Of a stretch of 64,000 nucleotides of DNA, positions 11,186-22,066 are shown one piece after another. The first letter of the stretch is position 1. Each line of letters opens with the position of its first letter. This stretch comes from Pterois miles (Eukaryota; Chordata; Actinopteri; Perciformes; Scorpaenidae): contig CAMQGK010000604.1 in assembly GCA_947000775.1 (NCBI GenBank), forward strand, positions 3,960,501 through 4,024,500. Direction: 5' to 3'. Below the pieces are notes generated by a model. It saw nothing but the letters and a program-made list of their open reading frames with translations, ran no database searches and was not told the DNA's origin. Made by a program: the position numbers and the translations under genes.

Positions 11186-13330
11186 ACTGATTCCTTCATT
11201 ACATTACATTATCCTATAGGATCACTTTATTCGGTACAGTGAGGTATACTATAGGTACAGTATAATTGAAATATCTTAAAATTATGTTTTGATTAGGGAA
11301 TGACTGGATCATAGACACTTGCTAAATTCTTGCTCATTATTTGTGTAGGTGCTTTCAAACCATATACCGTATCTACCATGGTTTCTACTGGTTATACTCT
11401 GCAATATGTACAAGAAAAGGAAAAATTAAAAAAAATTGTGATATGTTTGTCTATTTCATTCTTGATATGAACATTTTATGAAAAATATCACTGAACTTAA
11501 CACACAGGATAGGGTTTGTGGTTATTAAAAATCAGCAGGTGAATGTAAAACATTAATTCCCCCCAAAAATGCAGGGTAGCTACTGAAATGATGTTTACTT
11601 GATTTTTGCTTCAACACAAACATTTTATGATATGACATGGAGTTGGATAATTCCAGTAAAACAGCAAAGTTGGAGGCAGGATACAACTCTAACAATTTCT
11701 AATATTTTGACATCTTTGGACCTGGCTGTGCACTGAATAAAAAACTTGTTAGAGGTTACTCTATCCACTTCTCATTAAATTTCTCTATGACCTGTAGCTC
11801 CTGCTGCCTGGCTTGTGTTGCGGTGCGTGAGGCAGGCTTCAGTTTGCTTTAGAAGCTGGCACATATACACAGGCGTATTTACATCTCAAGGATGGCTAGA
11901 AGCCAGTAGAAAATCAAACATATCTAACCTTTGCATGCAGAGCCTTTAATACATGAGTGAAATTTAAAAAAAAAAAGTAAATAAAAAATATGTTCTTCAC
12001 ACTGTTGTTTTTTCATTATGTTGTTATGAATTAACCAAACAAATCAGGGTAGAGTGAGTGGAATCTTAGGTCAAAAGCCAATAGTGCAAGGATTAAGTGA
12101 ACTGAAGATGAAAAGATTTAAATCCTGATAAGATTCAAGCAGATAAAACATGCACAACTGCACCACCCATGTGTTTACAGAGCAGTACACTGAGACACTT
12201 GCTTCAATCAATATATTGATGTTTTGTAATAGGCTCTAAATGACTCAGGTTAGAGACTGCTGTGCTGTAAAGCTTCTCTTTGCTTCTGCAATTCATTTTA
12301 GCACAAATATAAAGTGCCAGATAAAACGGCAGAGAAAAACTGAACCAAGTCAACAATAAAACATAACTGTGAATGCATGTTTTGTTGATCCAAATGACAT
12401 GCATACAAGTAGCCTGTGGATTTGTTTTCACGTCGTCTTCACAAGTGTCCTTGGAGCAAGATGCCAAACGCTTCACTGACTGGAAGCTGCTCTCCGCAAT
12501 ATGTAACGTGATTGCAGTAATGGTGCTATTTATCTAAATATAATACAAATGTTGGGTCTAATGCGAAATGGAAGAAAAAATGAAATTATACTTGTTACTC
12601 AGTCACATGGATGGTATCCTTAATTGCTGTGCAAGCTGAGATTTGAGCTTATTCTTTGTTGACTGGTCTAAAGTGCTCGTTTAGGCCTGTGGACTTTCTG
12701 CAGGCAGCAGAAATTGTCAACCTGTTTCTTCAGAAACTCCACTTGGATCCACTGTCACATGCTATCAAACAATGCACTCCCTAAAAATAAATTAAAACAT
12801 GACAGAAAAGGCTATTTGTGTGGTAATGAAATTGGCAGTCTGACTGTGTTGCACCTGTCCTCATCATGTCACGCCCACAACACACATGCACACAAGGTCA
12901 TCAGTCTGTCATCGTCACCCGTTGACCTGCTATACTGTATTTTGCATATCTTAGCAATGCATGGTTTTCTGCAAGGAATACAACAAAAACTAAATTGCGC
13001 AATAGACTGGACATAAGGAACGCGCAGTGGTCTTTGTTGCAGGGAAACCAGCCCAGGGCTACAACTGATTCAGTGATAGTGGTGAGAGTTGCAATGTTTT
13101 TATATGTTTGTTCGAGGAAAATATACACTGTGTTTAATTCAAATGTTACTATAATGTTATGATGCATGAGGGGGCGGCTGCTGCAGTAGGCTAATACAGT
13201 CATAATGAACATTATAGCAGCATCAGTGTTGTCTCTGACTAAATCTCAGCTTATAGATCAAACAGTTGGCTATTAACAGGTTGGTTATTTACAGAAAACA
13301 CTAACGTGATTCAATGAAACACGTATAGAT
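11186..13330. other. Unique AT-rich sequence, no gene seen
   Basis: No repeat family or splice-flanked coding segment recognised. A 90-codon minus-strand open frame at 12204-12476 has one hydrophobic stretch (VLLLTWFSFSLPFYLALYI) but no recognisable family, no upstream signals, and neighbouring frames of similar length. Confidence 0.5.
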
Positions 13331-13333
13331 GTC

Positions 13334-13505
13334 TGGACGAGCAATATCCAGCTACTGTGTTGGACGAGGCAAGACCGAAGGAGCATGGTGGCGATCAACC
13401 TTAATTTATTAAACTATCGTGAACGAGGCAAGGTTGCAAAATAATTATTAGACGTGTATAAAGCAAAAGTTTATATAACGACATGAATGCATACGAATTT
13501 CTCAA
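13334..13505 (+). repeat. Dispersed repeat X, copy 1
   Basis: Aligns in the same orientation with 16300-16475. Shared anchors are GAGG-AAG-CCGAA near the start, TTTATTAA followed by an ATYGYGAACG motif, AAAATAAT, GTTTRTATAAC and ATGAATGCATAC at the end. Differences are spread throughout, as expected of old copies of one element or one old duplication 3 kb apart. Class unknown; there are no open frame, tRNA boxes or terminal repeats. Confidence 0.55.
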
Positions 13506-14153
13506 AATTACAATCCAAATGTGAAATTGCATTGATGTCTATGGGATTTCTGCTTTTCTTTCCCTCAAAAGGGGCCGCATCCTTGACTTTTTGTAGTACC
13601 CAAATGTGCTGGTGTGAATCTGTTATTTTTTTTTTTTTGACAACTACCTAAATTGAACAGTAAACTCAAACTCACAGTGTAAATTCAAGCGGCTATATTA
13701 ACATTTAACTCATTAATCCTTTTCCAACACATCTCCTTATCGATTGCTTCTCTATTCAGCCCAGTCGTAGGAAATTAAAGTGGTGTAAGTATGTCATGCA
13801 TGGAATTAAATCAATATACGTAATGCAATGTGTGCATGTGTGACAGATTCAATGACCAGGCAGAGCATTAACATTTAATAAGAGGATTTTTTGCTTTTGT
13901 TTTGTACGGCAGGCTGTTATGTGATGGAGCATAAGTGGTGTGTGTGTGTGTGTGTGTGAGAGTGTTAACCAGGGCCTATTTACTGCCAGGTGAAGCAACT
14001 AATTAAATATTAGTGTGCAGGCAAGCTCAGTCCCCTCTATCCCTCCAACATTAACTAGGACCACAGCCACGGGTCAGAGAGTAGGGACAAAGATGGGACT
14101 ATGTGGCAGGTTGCACTGTATCAGTACAAAAAAGTGATCCCTCTAGAAAGCCC
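13506..14153. other. Unique sequence with short (TG)n
   Basis: Contains a (TG)n run of about 19 bases around 13939-13957 and otherwise nothing recognised. Confidence 0.5.
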
Positions 14154-14154
14154 T

Positions 14155-14189
<35 letters not shown>
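14154..14189. repeat. (TCTA)9 microsatellite
   Basis: Nine uninterrupted tetranucleotide repeats, about 80 bp before SINE copy 2. Such tetranucleotide tails often mark L2-type retroposon ends, but no retroposon body is recognisable here. Confidence 0.95.
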
Positions 14190-14268
14190 GCTCCCAGTTT
14201 CACCTCTGGACTGCCTAAGAGAACAAAGTTGGTTTACAGTTATGGAGGAGGGTGCAGAGGGAAGTTTA

Positions 14269-14571
14269 GGGGCGGCAGTAGCTCAATCTGTAGGGAGTTG
14301 GACCAAGAACTGAGTGTGAACTGGTAGCTGGAGAGGTGCCAGTTTACCTCTTCGGCACTGCCGAGGTGCCCCTGAGCAAGGCACCAAACCTCCAACTGTT
14401 CGGGGCGCTTTTCAGGAGCAGCCCCATCACTCTGACATCTCTCCATTGTTGCATGTTTGTGCATGTGTGTGTTCGGGTCTGCATGTACCGTGTATAAGTT
14501 AACAACAGAGTGAAAAAATTGAATTTCCCCTCGTGGGACTAATAAAGGAATATCTTCTTCTTCTTCTTCTT
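14269..14571 (+). mobile_element. tRNA-derived SINE copy 2
   Basis: Starts GGGGCGGCAGTAGCTC, the tRNA-like head with box A, then shares the body segments CTGGAGAGGTGCCAGTTTAC, CACTGCCGAGGTGCCCCTGA and CAGGAGCAGCCCC with copy 3. It ends GAATTTCCCCTCGTGGGAC, TAATAAAGG and (CTT)n. The box-B region present in copy 3 is deleted. The 3' end resembles L2-type LINE tails. No obvious target duplication. Confidence 0.9.
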
Positions 14572-16299
14572 AGAGAGCGTTTTCATCACAACATGCTGTG
14601 TCACTGACTCTGACTGTATATGTGTGTCAGCAGCTGCTAGTGGTGACGGATACTGTGGGAAAAGCCCAGAGCCTTTCCAATGCTCACCTCCCTCTTCCAT
14701 TGACAAGTGAGGTGCAGTAACAGCTAATCGATGGCTCGTGAATTCCCTGTGCACCCCCCTCGCCAGGCTGATCAATATTCTTGGCAATTAGAATCCCCTA
14801 TCTGCATGGCTGTAGGGACCTTGGGGTGGCTCGCCAGCCCACAAACACCCAATTTAGTCTTCAGCCTATCACTTAATTACTAAATCCTCCCTAATGCCTA
14901 TTGGCAGGTGGCGGGCATACTCACAGCAGCCCCAGTGGCTGAGTGAACATGAGACCTTTGGCAAGGTGCTGGTTAAGATGCTCCTGTCCCACTTCAGCTG
15001 GCCAGTTAAACATCTGATTTCACACAAGGGCTCCGACCTGAAATGATCCACTTATTGAGCGCCTGGCCCACACACAGTCCAGATGGATGGTGTGGAATGG
15101 GAGGGATGGGATGGGTGGGAGGGTGAGGGGGACAGAGGATGCAGAACACCGAGAGTCACAGTGCTAAAACATCTGTCAGCCACTAGTTGCATTTGTGAGC
15201 ACAGCTGTGTTTTTAAAGCATTCACATAATGATTTCATGGTGTCTCATAATTCATGCTTTAACAGCTCTGGCAGATGCAGATATTTCAGGTTTAATCTTT
15301 AAACACTATAGGGAATATATGATAGCTGTAGCTTTGCGGTTGCTGCTCTGGAGATGCTCAGATGCTTCACCTGATGCCCACCTGCTGACAACAAAGTCCT
15401 CCCCTCCTGCCTGTTCCTGGGCTGACATATTCATAAAAAAACAGACATCTAAAATGAAACGTATACAAAAACAAATGTATATGCACTCTCACACAGACAC
15501 ACATCCTAAAGACGCATTTGTCTCTGCAGCGCCGCTTTGCTGGTTGACACTTTAAAGAAGGGGTTGCCTGAAAGTGTTAACAAGTGTGTAGAGTTTCATA
15601 AAGTCTCCTGCCAAGTACACTTTTAAATAGTTTTAAAAAGTACCCTACTTAGTTTTGGCCTGTCTGTTTTTTTAACTGAGACTTCACTTTCTTGTCCTGT
15701 ATTTACTTTTTGCAGATCTTTTTTTCTATAAGCATCCATATGTAAAGATAATTTTTGATATGCATGGTAAAATGTTTTTAGTGTGAGCAGGTTTTTGTAA
15801 GTGGGTATGTTGTGTAGATTAGTGGTGTGCATCACACAAAGGGCCTTGGGCTGTGAATTGATGGGCAGTTTCCTTGCAGGTGAGTGGCTGAGGCAGCTGC
15901 CACATCATGTACTCAGGTGACTGTCTCGCGCAATATATTAAAGCCAGCAGCGGAGGATAGCTGACCTGACGCGAAAGCCTGTCACTGTCACTCCCCCGCC
16001 TTTATCCCTCTCTCCCTGACTTATACACTTTCAATCATTCTCTTTGTTTCAATGTCTTTTTCATTCCTTCATTTTGTAATTTCAATAGCCTCTTCTTAAA
16101 GATGAGAAAAACAGAAGGAGGAGAAGCTGACAGTAGAGAAATTGTCTTACAACTTTCCCTCTAACAGACTTTTTTTTTTTCAAGATTTCAAGACATTTCT
16201 GCCTCATCTGACAATGAAGAACGACAGTAGACGTAGAAGAAAGGGATGAAGTGTGATGTGTCACACAAGTGATAAGCTGGACCCACAGACACAGTGTCT
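14572..16299. other. Unique sequence, no gene seen
   Basis: Several short open frames on both strands but none with supporting splice sites or a recognisable family. The 15060-15180 part is G-rich (GGGATGGG-type runs). At 15881 TTTCCTTGCAG is directly followed by GTGAGT, which makes no exon. Confidence 0.5.
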
Positions 16300-16475
16300 G
16301 AACTATTGCAATTTTTACACAAACCACTGAGATGAGGAAAGTCCGAAAGGGCATGACGGTAATCAAACATAGTTTATTAAGCCATTGCGAACGCTCACGT
16401 TCACGGTCATAAAATAATAATGAGTATGTAAAACAAACGTTTGTATAACAAAAGATGAATGCATACAAAATTTGT
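16300..16475 (+). repeat. Dispersed repeat X, copy 2
   Basis: Counterpart of 13334-13505 with the same anchors: GAGGAAAGTCCGAAAGGGCA, AGTTTATTAAGCCATTGCGA, AAAATAATAAT and GATGAATGCATAC. It lies inside the longest open frame of the window (222 codons, minus strand, 16082-16750). Because copy 1 is interrupted by stops in the same frame, that open frame is probably fortuitous. Confidence 0.55.
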
Positions 16476-16824
16476 GACGCTGTTTTTTCACACCCAAGCC
16501 TTTCCAGCGGTTTCCTTGAGCTCCTACACGCATGGCAGCAGCTGGGCTGAGGGGAGGCCATGCTGGGTCTCTGTGTTCTATCACTGGAGGACTGCCGTCC
16601 AGCTGTGGGCCTCCAGCTGCTTGCTGCTATGCCTTCACAGCCTCTCTCTACAGATCTACCTCTGCCCAATGCAGTAGTCCATCCCTTTTCTGCCCTGCTG
16701 TGGAGAATGTGAGAGGACATACTGAGTATAGTGTGAGAGATTGTGTGCATCTAAATTTAACTGGTCAATTTTTATATGTAGGGATTGGCTTCTAAGTGTA
16801 ACATGAGCACACCCCAGCTGGTAC

Positions 16825-16978
16825 CTGCTTCCTTTCAGTGGTTTGGCTGTGAGCAGCCTCCAGGTCTCGCTCCAGTGTGGTAACCCTCTGCTCTCGAGCT
16901 GTTATCCCCCTGCTGACTGCACCGGCCCTCGACAGGACCTCCGCCTGCAGATAGAAGAGCCTCCTGAAGGTGCAACAC
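16825..16978 (-). CDS. Candidate exon of a coiled-coil protein gene
   Basis: Read on the minus strand, the acceptor CTTGTCTGTAG at 16979 opens an exon of 154 bp that closes at AAGCAG before a GTACCAG donor. One frame is open for 51 codons after a 1-base remainder; the other two contain stops. It includes ITAREQRVTTLERDLEAAHS, a charged segment with coiled-coil spacing, and G-starting codons are frequent (about 17 of the 47 codons from the first AGG). A second acceptor, CCTTCAG, 15 bases further in keeps the same frame. The 1-base start needs an upstream exon ending with two codon bases, which I did not find. The product is not recognised; the coiled-coil role is inferred from composition only. 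Confidence 0.5.
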
Positions 16979-17068
16979 CTACAGACAAGAATGCAAGCAC
17001 TCAGTGAGGACACATATTACACAATTTTATGGTATGTGGAGATGAAAAGTATCATTTGATAAACTGGC

Positions 17069-17094
17069 TTTTTTTTTTTTTTTTTTTTTTTTTT
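17069..17094. repeat. Poly-T tract (26 T)
   Basis: Uninterrupted run of T followed by GGGAAATGCCAG. On the plus strand this could act as a polypyrimidine tract before the AG at 17105-17106, but the open frame behind it has no convincing donor. Confidence 0.95.
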
Positions 17095-17253
17095 GGGAAA
17101 TGCCAGTCTGCCTGTCAGAGAGCTGTCTTTGAGCTGGTTGAGTCTGGACACCTCTACTCAGCTGACACACCTCTGCGCAATGCATACTCAACTTCTGGAT
17201 GCCTTGGGCACAGTGCTGCGGGGCCTGGGGGAGAGCCTGCCGAAGTGTACGAC

Positions 17254-17313
17254 GCACATGCACACACACACATGCACATGCATGCACACGCACACGCATA
17301 CAAACACACACAT
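17254..17313. repeat. Impure CA-rich microsatellite
   Basis: Alternating CA/TGCA/CGCA tract such as CATGCACACACACACATGCA, imperfect throughout. Confidence 0.85.
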
Positions 17314-18481
17314 TGCTGTCACTCTTCTGTCACATACCCATGGAAATGGCCTGAGGTGAAGTCAGGATAGGTGCCCAGAGCTTTACAAATCCTCTTGAAG
17401 GGCAGAGCAGAGGAGCGCCTGCCTTCCTCCACCCCCAAGCTATCTCCACACCTGCTGCACGGCACTCGCTCGGCTGCCTGCCCCTAATTTGGTATTTTCA
17501 CAAAGATGACATATGTATCAGGCAGAGCAGGAAATGTCCTGGGTCGGGAGAGAACAGCTTCCAGACAGGTGTCACCTCCAATCTGCACAGGCCTGCCTCT
17601 GATGTGTTAACTATTCAATTAACCAGCACATCGCACTGAGTGGGTGCCAACACCTAATTACCTCTGAGACCTTGACTGTGAATGGAGTGAAATATGTGCG
17701 TGCGTGTGTGTGGATGACAGGTCACACATCATGTTACTGTTAAGGGTTCTTCTCACTCTGAACCACCTCTGCATTCACATAGAATATGTGGTTTAGACGA
17801 CAGCGTGTGCATATCCTCAGTCACTTCTCTCCGTTCCCATCTCTCAGCACCAACCAAACACTGCAAGAGAAAAAAAGCCGTTTAGCTTTGAGTAAAATAT
17901 GAGTGCAAACATTAAATGAAAATAAAAACAGTATAATTTAGCCATGTTTGAAAATGACTCCCGCCACGCGGCCTCTCTATCTCACACCATTAAAATAACG
18001 AGGTGTCACTGAGCTCTGCTTCCACAGCTCCAATGTTGACACCCATCAAGACAAATCTATATTTCATGGCCACTTACAGATGTATAAATAGCCAAATGAG
18101 GTACGCTAACCATCTATAAAACGGCACTAAAAGGTTGCCAGAAGATGGCGAGTGTCGTGAGCCGGTTGCGCTGGTAATCAATCTGGGGAGAGAGAGGAGA
18201 GGAAAGAGGAGAAGAGGAGTGGGCTGCATTGCGTGGGTAAGAGGCGAGGCACAACGCGGCTCAACGAGCAGGGCAGTAAATCACATCTGCACGGCACGCT
18301 CGCCCCACTGACACACAGCCACTTCAACTGACATGGGGCTTGCTCGACAGTCTGATGGATCACCACACTACACTCCATTAAAGGCAAACGGGCACGACAA
18401 GCACTGACATAACAAACAATTAGTCACTGCTGTGGGTATGGACTTTACATGCCGAGGGCCTGCCTGGTGACGGGCACTCAC
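17314..18481. other. Unique sequence with one weak exon candidate
   Basis: On the minus strand a strong acceptor (CGGCTTTTTTCTCTTGCAG) ends at 17861 and is followed by 31 open codons to a weak GTGGTT donor near 17766. The translation (CLVGAERWERREVTEDMHTL and onward) is not recognisable, so I do not call it a gene part. The rest holds nothing recognised. Confidence 0.35.
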
Positions 18482-18541
18482 CTCCTTTCTTGGGCACTGA
18501 GGAACATTAGGTCTCTGGTTCTCTTGTGATTGTAACAGGTA
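18482..18541 (-). CDS. Weak candidate exon, minus strand
   Basis: Twenty open codons (YLLQSQENQRPNVPQCPRKE) end at a near-ideal donor, GAG before GTGAGT. They start after GATATACAG, an acceptor with a poor pyrimidine tract. Length is a multiple of three. The Gln/Glu-rich start fits a helical protein, the second half is Pro/Cys-containing. It lies between the stronger candidates at 28047 and 16825, but the weak acceptor makes a pseudo-exon quite possible. Confidence 0.25.
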
Positions 18542-19882
18542 CTGTATATCATTCACGATCATCACAGAGCACCCGGTCATTACGACTTTTCTCAGTACAA
18601 ACAGAGACTTGGACCAGCAGTACAATGAATATTTCTACTACTAAATACACCATGGCACTGAACACTTTGGCACTGAAAAAGAAAATGGCATTGAAAATAA
18701 ACAGAACTTGTATTGGATAAAACTGTTTTGACACTGAAATAAGTTCCACTGAAAGATAAAACACAAGTATTAGATATATTTTCGTCAGATATTATTTCAG
18801 TAATTTTTGCATTCTGATGTGCTTTTTTGATTACAATCTTATGAGAGTCTTTTCAGTGTCAATTGTTTTCAGTTTCAACTTTTGGTCATCGTTTTAGCGT
18901 GGAGGAAAAGGCCAAGGAGAGCATGATTTACATCCAACCTCCCCGTAGCTCACTCCCAAACCTCTGGCATCATCCCACAGCTAGCATACGATTCCATTGA
19001 TCCCACTAATCCACTGATGATCTGTGGTCATAACGTTTTTATGAAAGGTCAAACATGAGGATTTGTCGAAGTGTTACACTGTCATCTGAGGTGACTTTCC
19101 CTATACAGTAATGTGCAGTGACACTACTTCATATTTTAAATAGTCTTGGGAAAATAATCTGACACTGAAAAAAAAAATTGCCACAAAGAAAAAAATCAGA
19201 AAATTGTCATCGCAATTTTCTCCGCTGGGCATAGTGTAGCAAGACAGTTAAATATTAACCTGCGCTTGACCCATGTGTGCACAGTTTGACAGCAAACACA
19301 GCCCCATGATGACAGCTGTCATCTGCTTTCTTCACAGCCATTAGATAAAAGTCAGATCTTTAATCTCAATATGTAAGATGTGGCACAAGGGATAAAAATG
19401 CTGTGCAGTACCTCATAAAGTGGGACGCCTGGTCACCCTAATGTGTGCGTGATTAAGAAGTTTTGTATTGCTAATCAAGGTCTGGCCTATGAGGGTGGCA
19501 CCCACAGATTCCCATGCTTTGGATGCTTGCAGGGAGATCTGGGGTTGGAAGAGCAGGACTGAGCACTTGGGGATTTGTTGTGTCTGTTTACTGCACTTTA
19601 TTAGCAAGTAGAAAATGAGTGTGAAAGTAAGTGTGTAGGGAGCAGCACCTCCACACTTCAATCACAGATGGAGGTGAGCTCCCCATCAGACCTTTAGCCA
19701 CCTCCACTCCTCCACTACTGGTCTCCACTGGACACCAACACCCATTATTTATCACACACACACCTCTCCCTCAGCATGACTTTCCACTTTAGTCCATCGG
19801 TGCTCTGAGATGATCCCTCTTGTTTGTCTTTCCACAGGCTCACATTCAGTAGTATGCACAGGAAATCCTGCATGTGCATATT
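18542..19882. other. Unique sequence with repeated CACTGAAA motifs
   Basis: Between 18650 and 18890 the motif CACTGAAA or its complement TTTCAGTG recurs in both orientations (for example 18657, 18670, 18730, 18748 and TTTTCAGTGTC at 18851). It may be a worn palindromic element. Nothing else recognised. Confidence 0.35.
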
Positions 19883-19902
19883 CACACACACACACACACA
19901 CA

Positions 19903-19992
<90 letters not shown>
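19883..19992. repeat. (CA)n microsatellite, ~110 bp
   Basis: CA repeats with one interruption (a CC step near 19909-19910). Open frames of poly-Cys-Val or Thr-His on the two strands are artefacts of the repeat. Confidence 0.97.
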
Positions 19993-19994
<2 letters not shown>

Positions 19995-21705
19995 AGTCTC
20001 TCTCATGCACATTTACACACAATCACATACATCGAAACAGCTCGACACCTATCAAAACATCAATTCATATGTTTCTCATGGTGAACCATGTAGTCCAAAG
20101 CTGCCAAATCTCTCTGAATTCTCTCCCTGCCTCTGAAGGACTCTAAGCATGATGGCCTCTGCTCTTTTTTTGTTTTGTTTTTTTTATAGTCAAGCATTTT
20201 CTGACTATGTTCCCCATGACTGCGATCAATGAGAATCAGCAGAGGCACATATTGAGGTTGTCTTTCTGATAAATATCTGTATAAGTGGCAGATCACACGC
20301 CAGAGCATCTGCTAATGACCAACACTGTAACCTGACTGAATAGGATGGTGAGCTGGTATAAGAATAATAGTGTGTGTGTAGGAGAGTTGACAGCCATAGC
20401 GAACATTGCAATAACTTCCTGCAAAATGCCAAGGACCACATCACACTCTAGACACTGTTCAGCTCTGTCTGCATTTCACCACAATGACTCTTAAAACACA
20501 TCCAGCTAATCCACCTTTCTATTTACAAACCACACTGTCACCATGTATACAGGTTGAACATGGCACTGCTGTGATTTGCTCTTTAATATAATTTCTCTTT
20601 TTCACTCACTCTTCTCTGCCCACAGTGAAACTGGAAAGCTAAAAGTGAACCCAGAGGAAATGATTGATTAGAGATAGAAGTTTAGAACATACAGACAGTG
20701 TGGACATGTGGTTTTAACAACAGATGAAGAATATGCTTCACTAGATGTGCAAGAATGGAGAGGGTCATGCATGAGTTGCTTTAGTCGAACACATTTGTAG
20801 AAACAGAAGCTTATCTCTTCCATGAGATAGATGACTGAAGGATGTCTGAAACGCTCCATCACTGGCACTGTGTATTGTCCTTCACCTTGCAGAAACACCA
20901 TCAGCAGCACCTGACTGGCCCACACACACCAGCCATCTTTACGTTTCCCTATTTAGGCAATAAGTTGTGAGTCAGTTTATACACAGATGCTCAACCACAT
21001 TGATTTTATGTTCATACGGCTCACAGAAAGCTACAAGCATGACGTAGTTTTATACACCAGTCTGGAAGTTCGAATCACTGTAGAAAATAAGCTCTGTGGT
21101 AAACACATGTTTATGGTTCTTACGTGTTTTCTTCCATAAGATAATCTCCACAAATAAACACCACTTTTATAATTCTTGAAGCCTGAACACAATCGGCCGA
21201 AGTAAAAAGCATTAGGAAACAAACATTAGGCTATAAACAAACAAGACCGTGGTCGTATCACTGAGCTAAATGCAGACTAGTGTTCAGCGTGATGACAAGT
21301 CGGATCTTTAATACTGATGTATTTTATATTGCAGAACAAAATGGAAAAACCCATACAATTCTACCTGTTTTATGGACCAGTTAAACAAAGAAAATATTAA
21401 ACAAACAAACAAAACAGTTGCATTGGCCCAAAAGGTATGCCGGCCCACCTCGCCTTGCCACCTTGCCGGCCCGGTATGCCAGATGGCCAGTCCAGCCCTG
21501 TCTTTGTGTGCTGTCCTGCTGGGCCTCCTAACTGAGGCCAGCTTGGAGCTTGTAGAGCTGCAGAGCTCCAAGGGCAGGGAAGGAGGTTGCTGCGTTTGCC
21601 TCCAGAACATGCATATGACTTTTCTTTCCAAGTAAGAGGCACATACTGTAGATGTCTACTTTAAATGATGCATGGAAAAAGGTATACACTTCAATGAAAC
21701 TTTTG
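19993..21705. other. Unique sequence, no gene seen
   Basis: No repeat or gene recognised. A plus-strand acceptor-like TCTTCTCTGCCCACAG ends at 20625 and is followed by 14 codons and a stop, too little to call a terminal exon. Confidence 0.5.
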
Positions 21706-22066
21706 TTAAAGGAGCAGAGCGTAAGATCTAACAGCATCTAGCAGTGAGGCTGCAGACTGCAACCAACTGACGTGTCTCCCATGTGCCCAACGTGTTGGAA
21801 AACTATGCTGGTCGACGTAGGAATGTGAAAATATGGATGTCCCTATCTAGAACCAGTGTTTGGTTCATCCGATCTGGACTACTGTAGAAACATGGCAGCT
21901 TGGCTCAATGAAGACGACCTGCTCCCTGTGTAGATATAAACGGCTCATTCTAAGGTAGCGAAAACACAACGATTCTTAGTTTCAGGAGATTATACACCAA
22001 TAAAAACATAGTAATTAATATTATATACCATTTCTGCTTTGAAATGTTACACACTGTTCCTTTAAA
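21706..22066. mobile_element. Short TIR element, TTAAAGGAACAG family
   Basis: Left end TTAAAGGAGCAG and right end CTGTTCCTTTAA form an inverted pair with one mismatch. Internal text such as CAACCAACTGA, CCAGTGTTTGGTT, TACTGTAGAAACATGG and AAAACACAACGATTCTTA matches, as I remember it, a very common fish repeat with the same ends. At about 360 bp without an open frame it is non-autonomous. TTAA at both borders is compatible with a TTAA or TA target site; superfamily not assigned. Confidence 0.75.

Noticed and set aside
12204..12476. 90-codon minus-strand frame with a membrane-like segment
   Set aside because: No family, no splice or promoter support, and AT-rich DNA readily gives such runs.
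14269..14330. tRNA gene (GGGGCGGCAGTAGCTC head)
   Set aside because: No cloverleaf can be completed and the sequence continues into a SINE body; the same holds for the heads at 2181 and 27432.
16082..16750. 222-codon minus-strand open frame, longest in the window
   Set aside because: Contains dispersed repeat X, whose other copy has stops in the same frame; composition changes along its length and no domain is recognised.
17102..17251. Plus-strand exon after the poly-T tract (LTHLCAMHTQLLDALGTVLR)
   Set aside because: No acceptable donor before the CA-rich tract, and the minus strand is equally open.
20626..20671. Terminal exon on the plus strand after TCTTCTCTGCCCACAG
   Set aside because: Only 14 codons before the stop and no partner exon; a good acceptor alone is common by chance.
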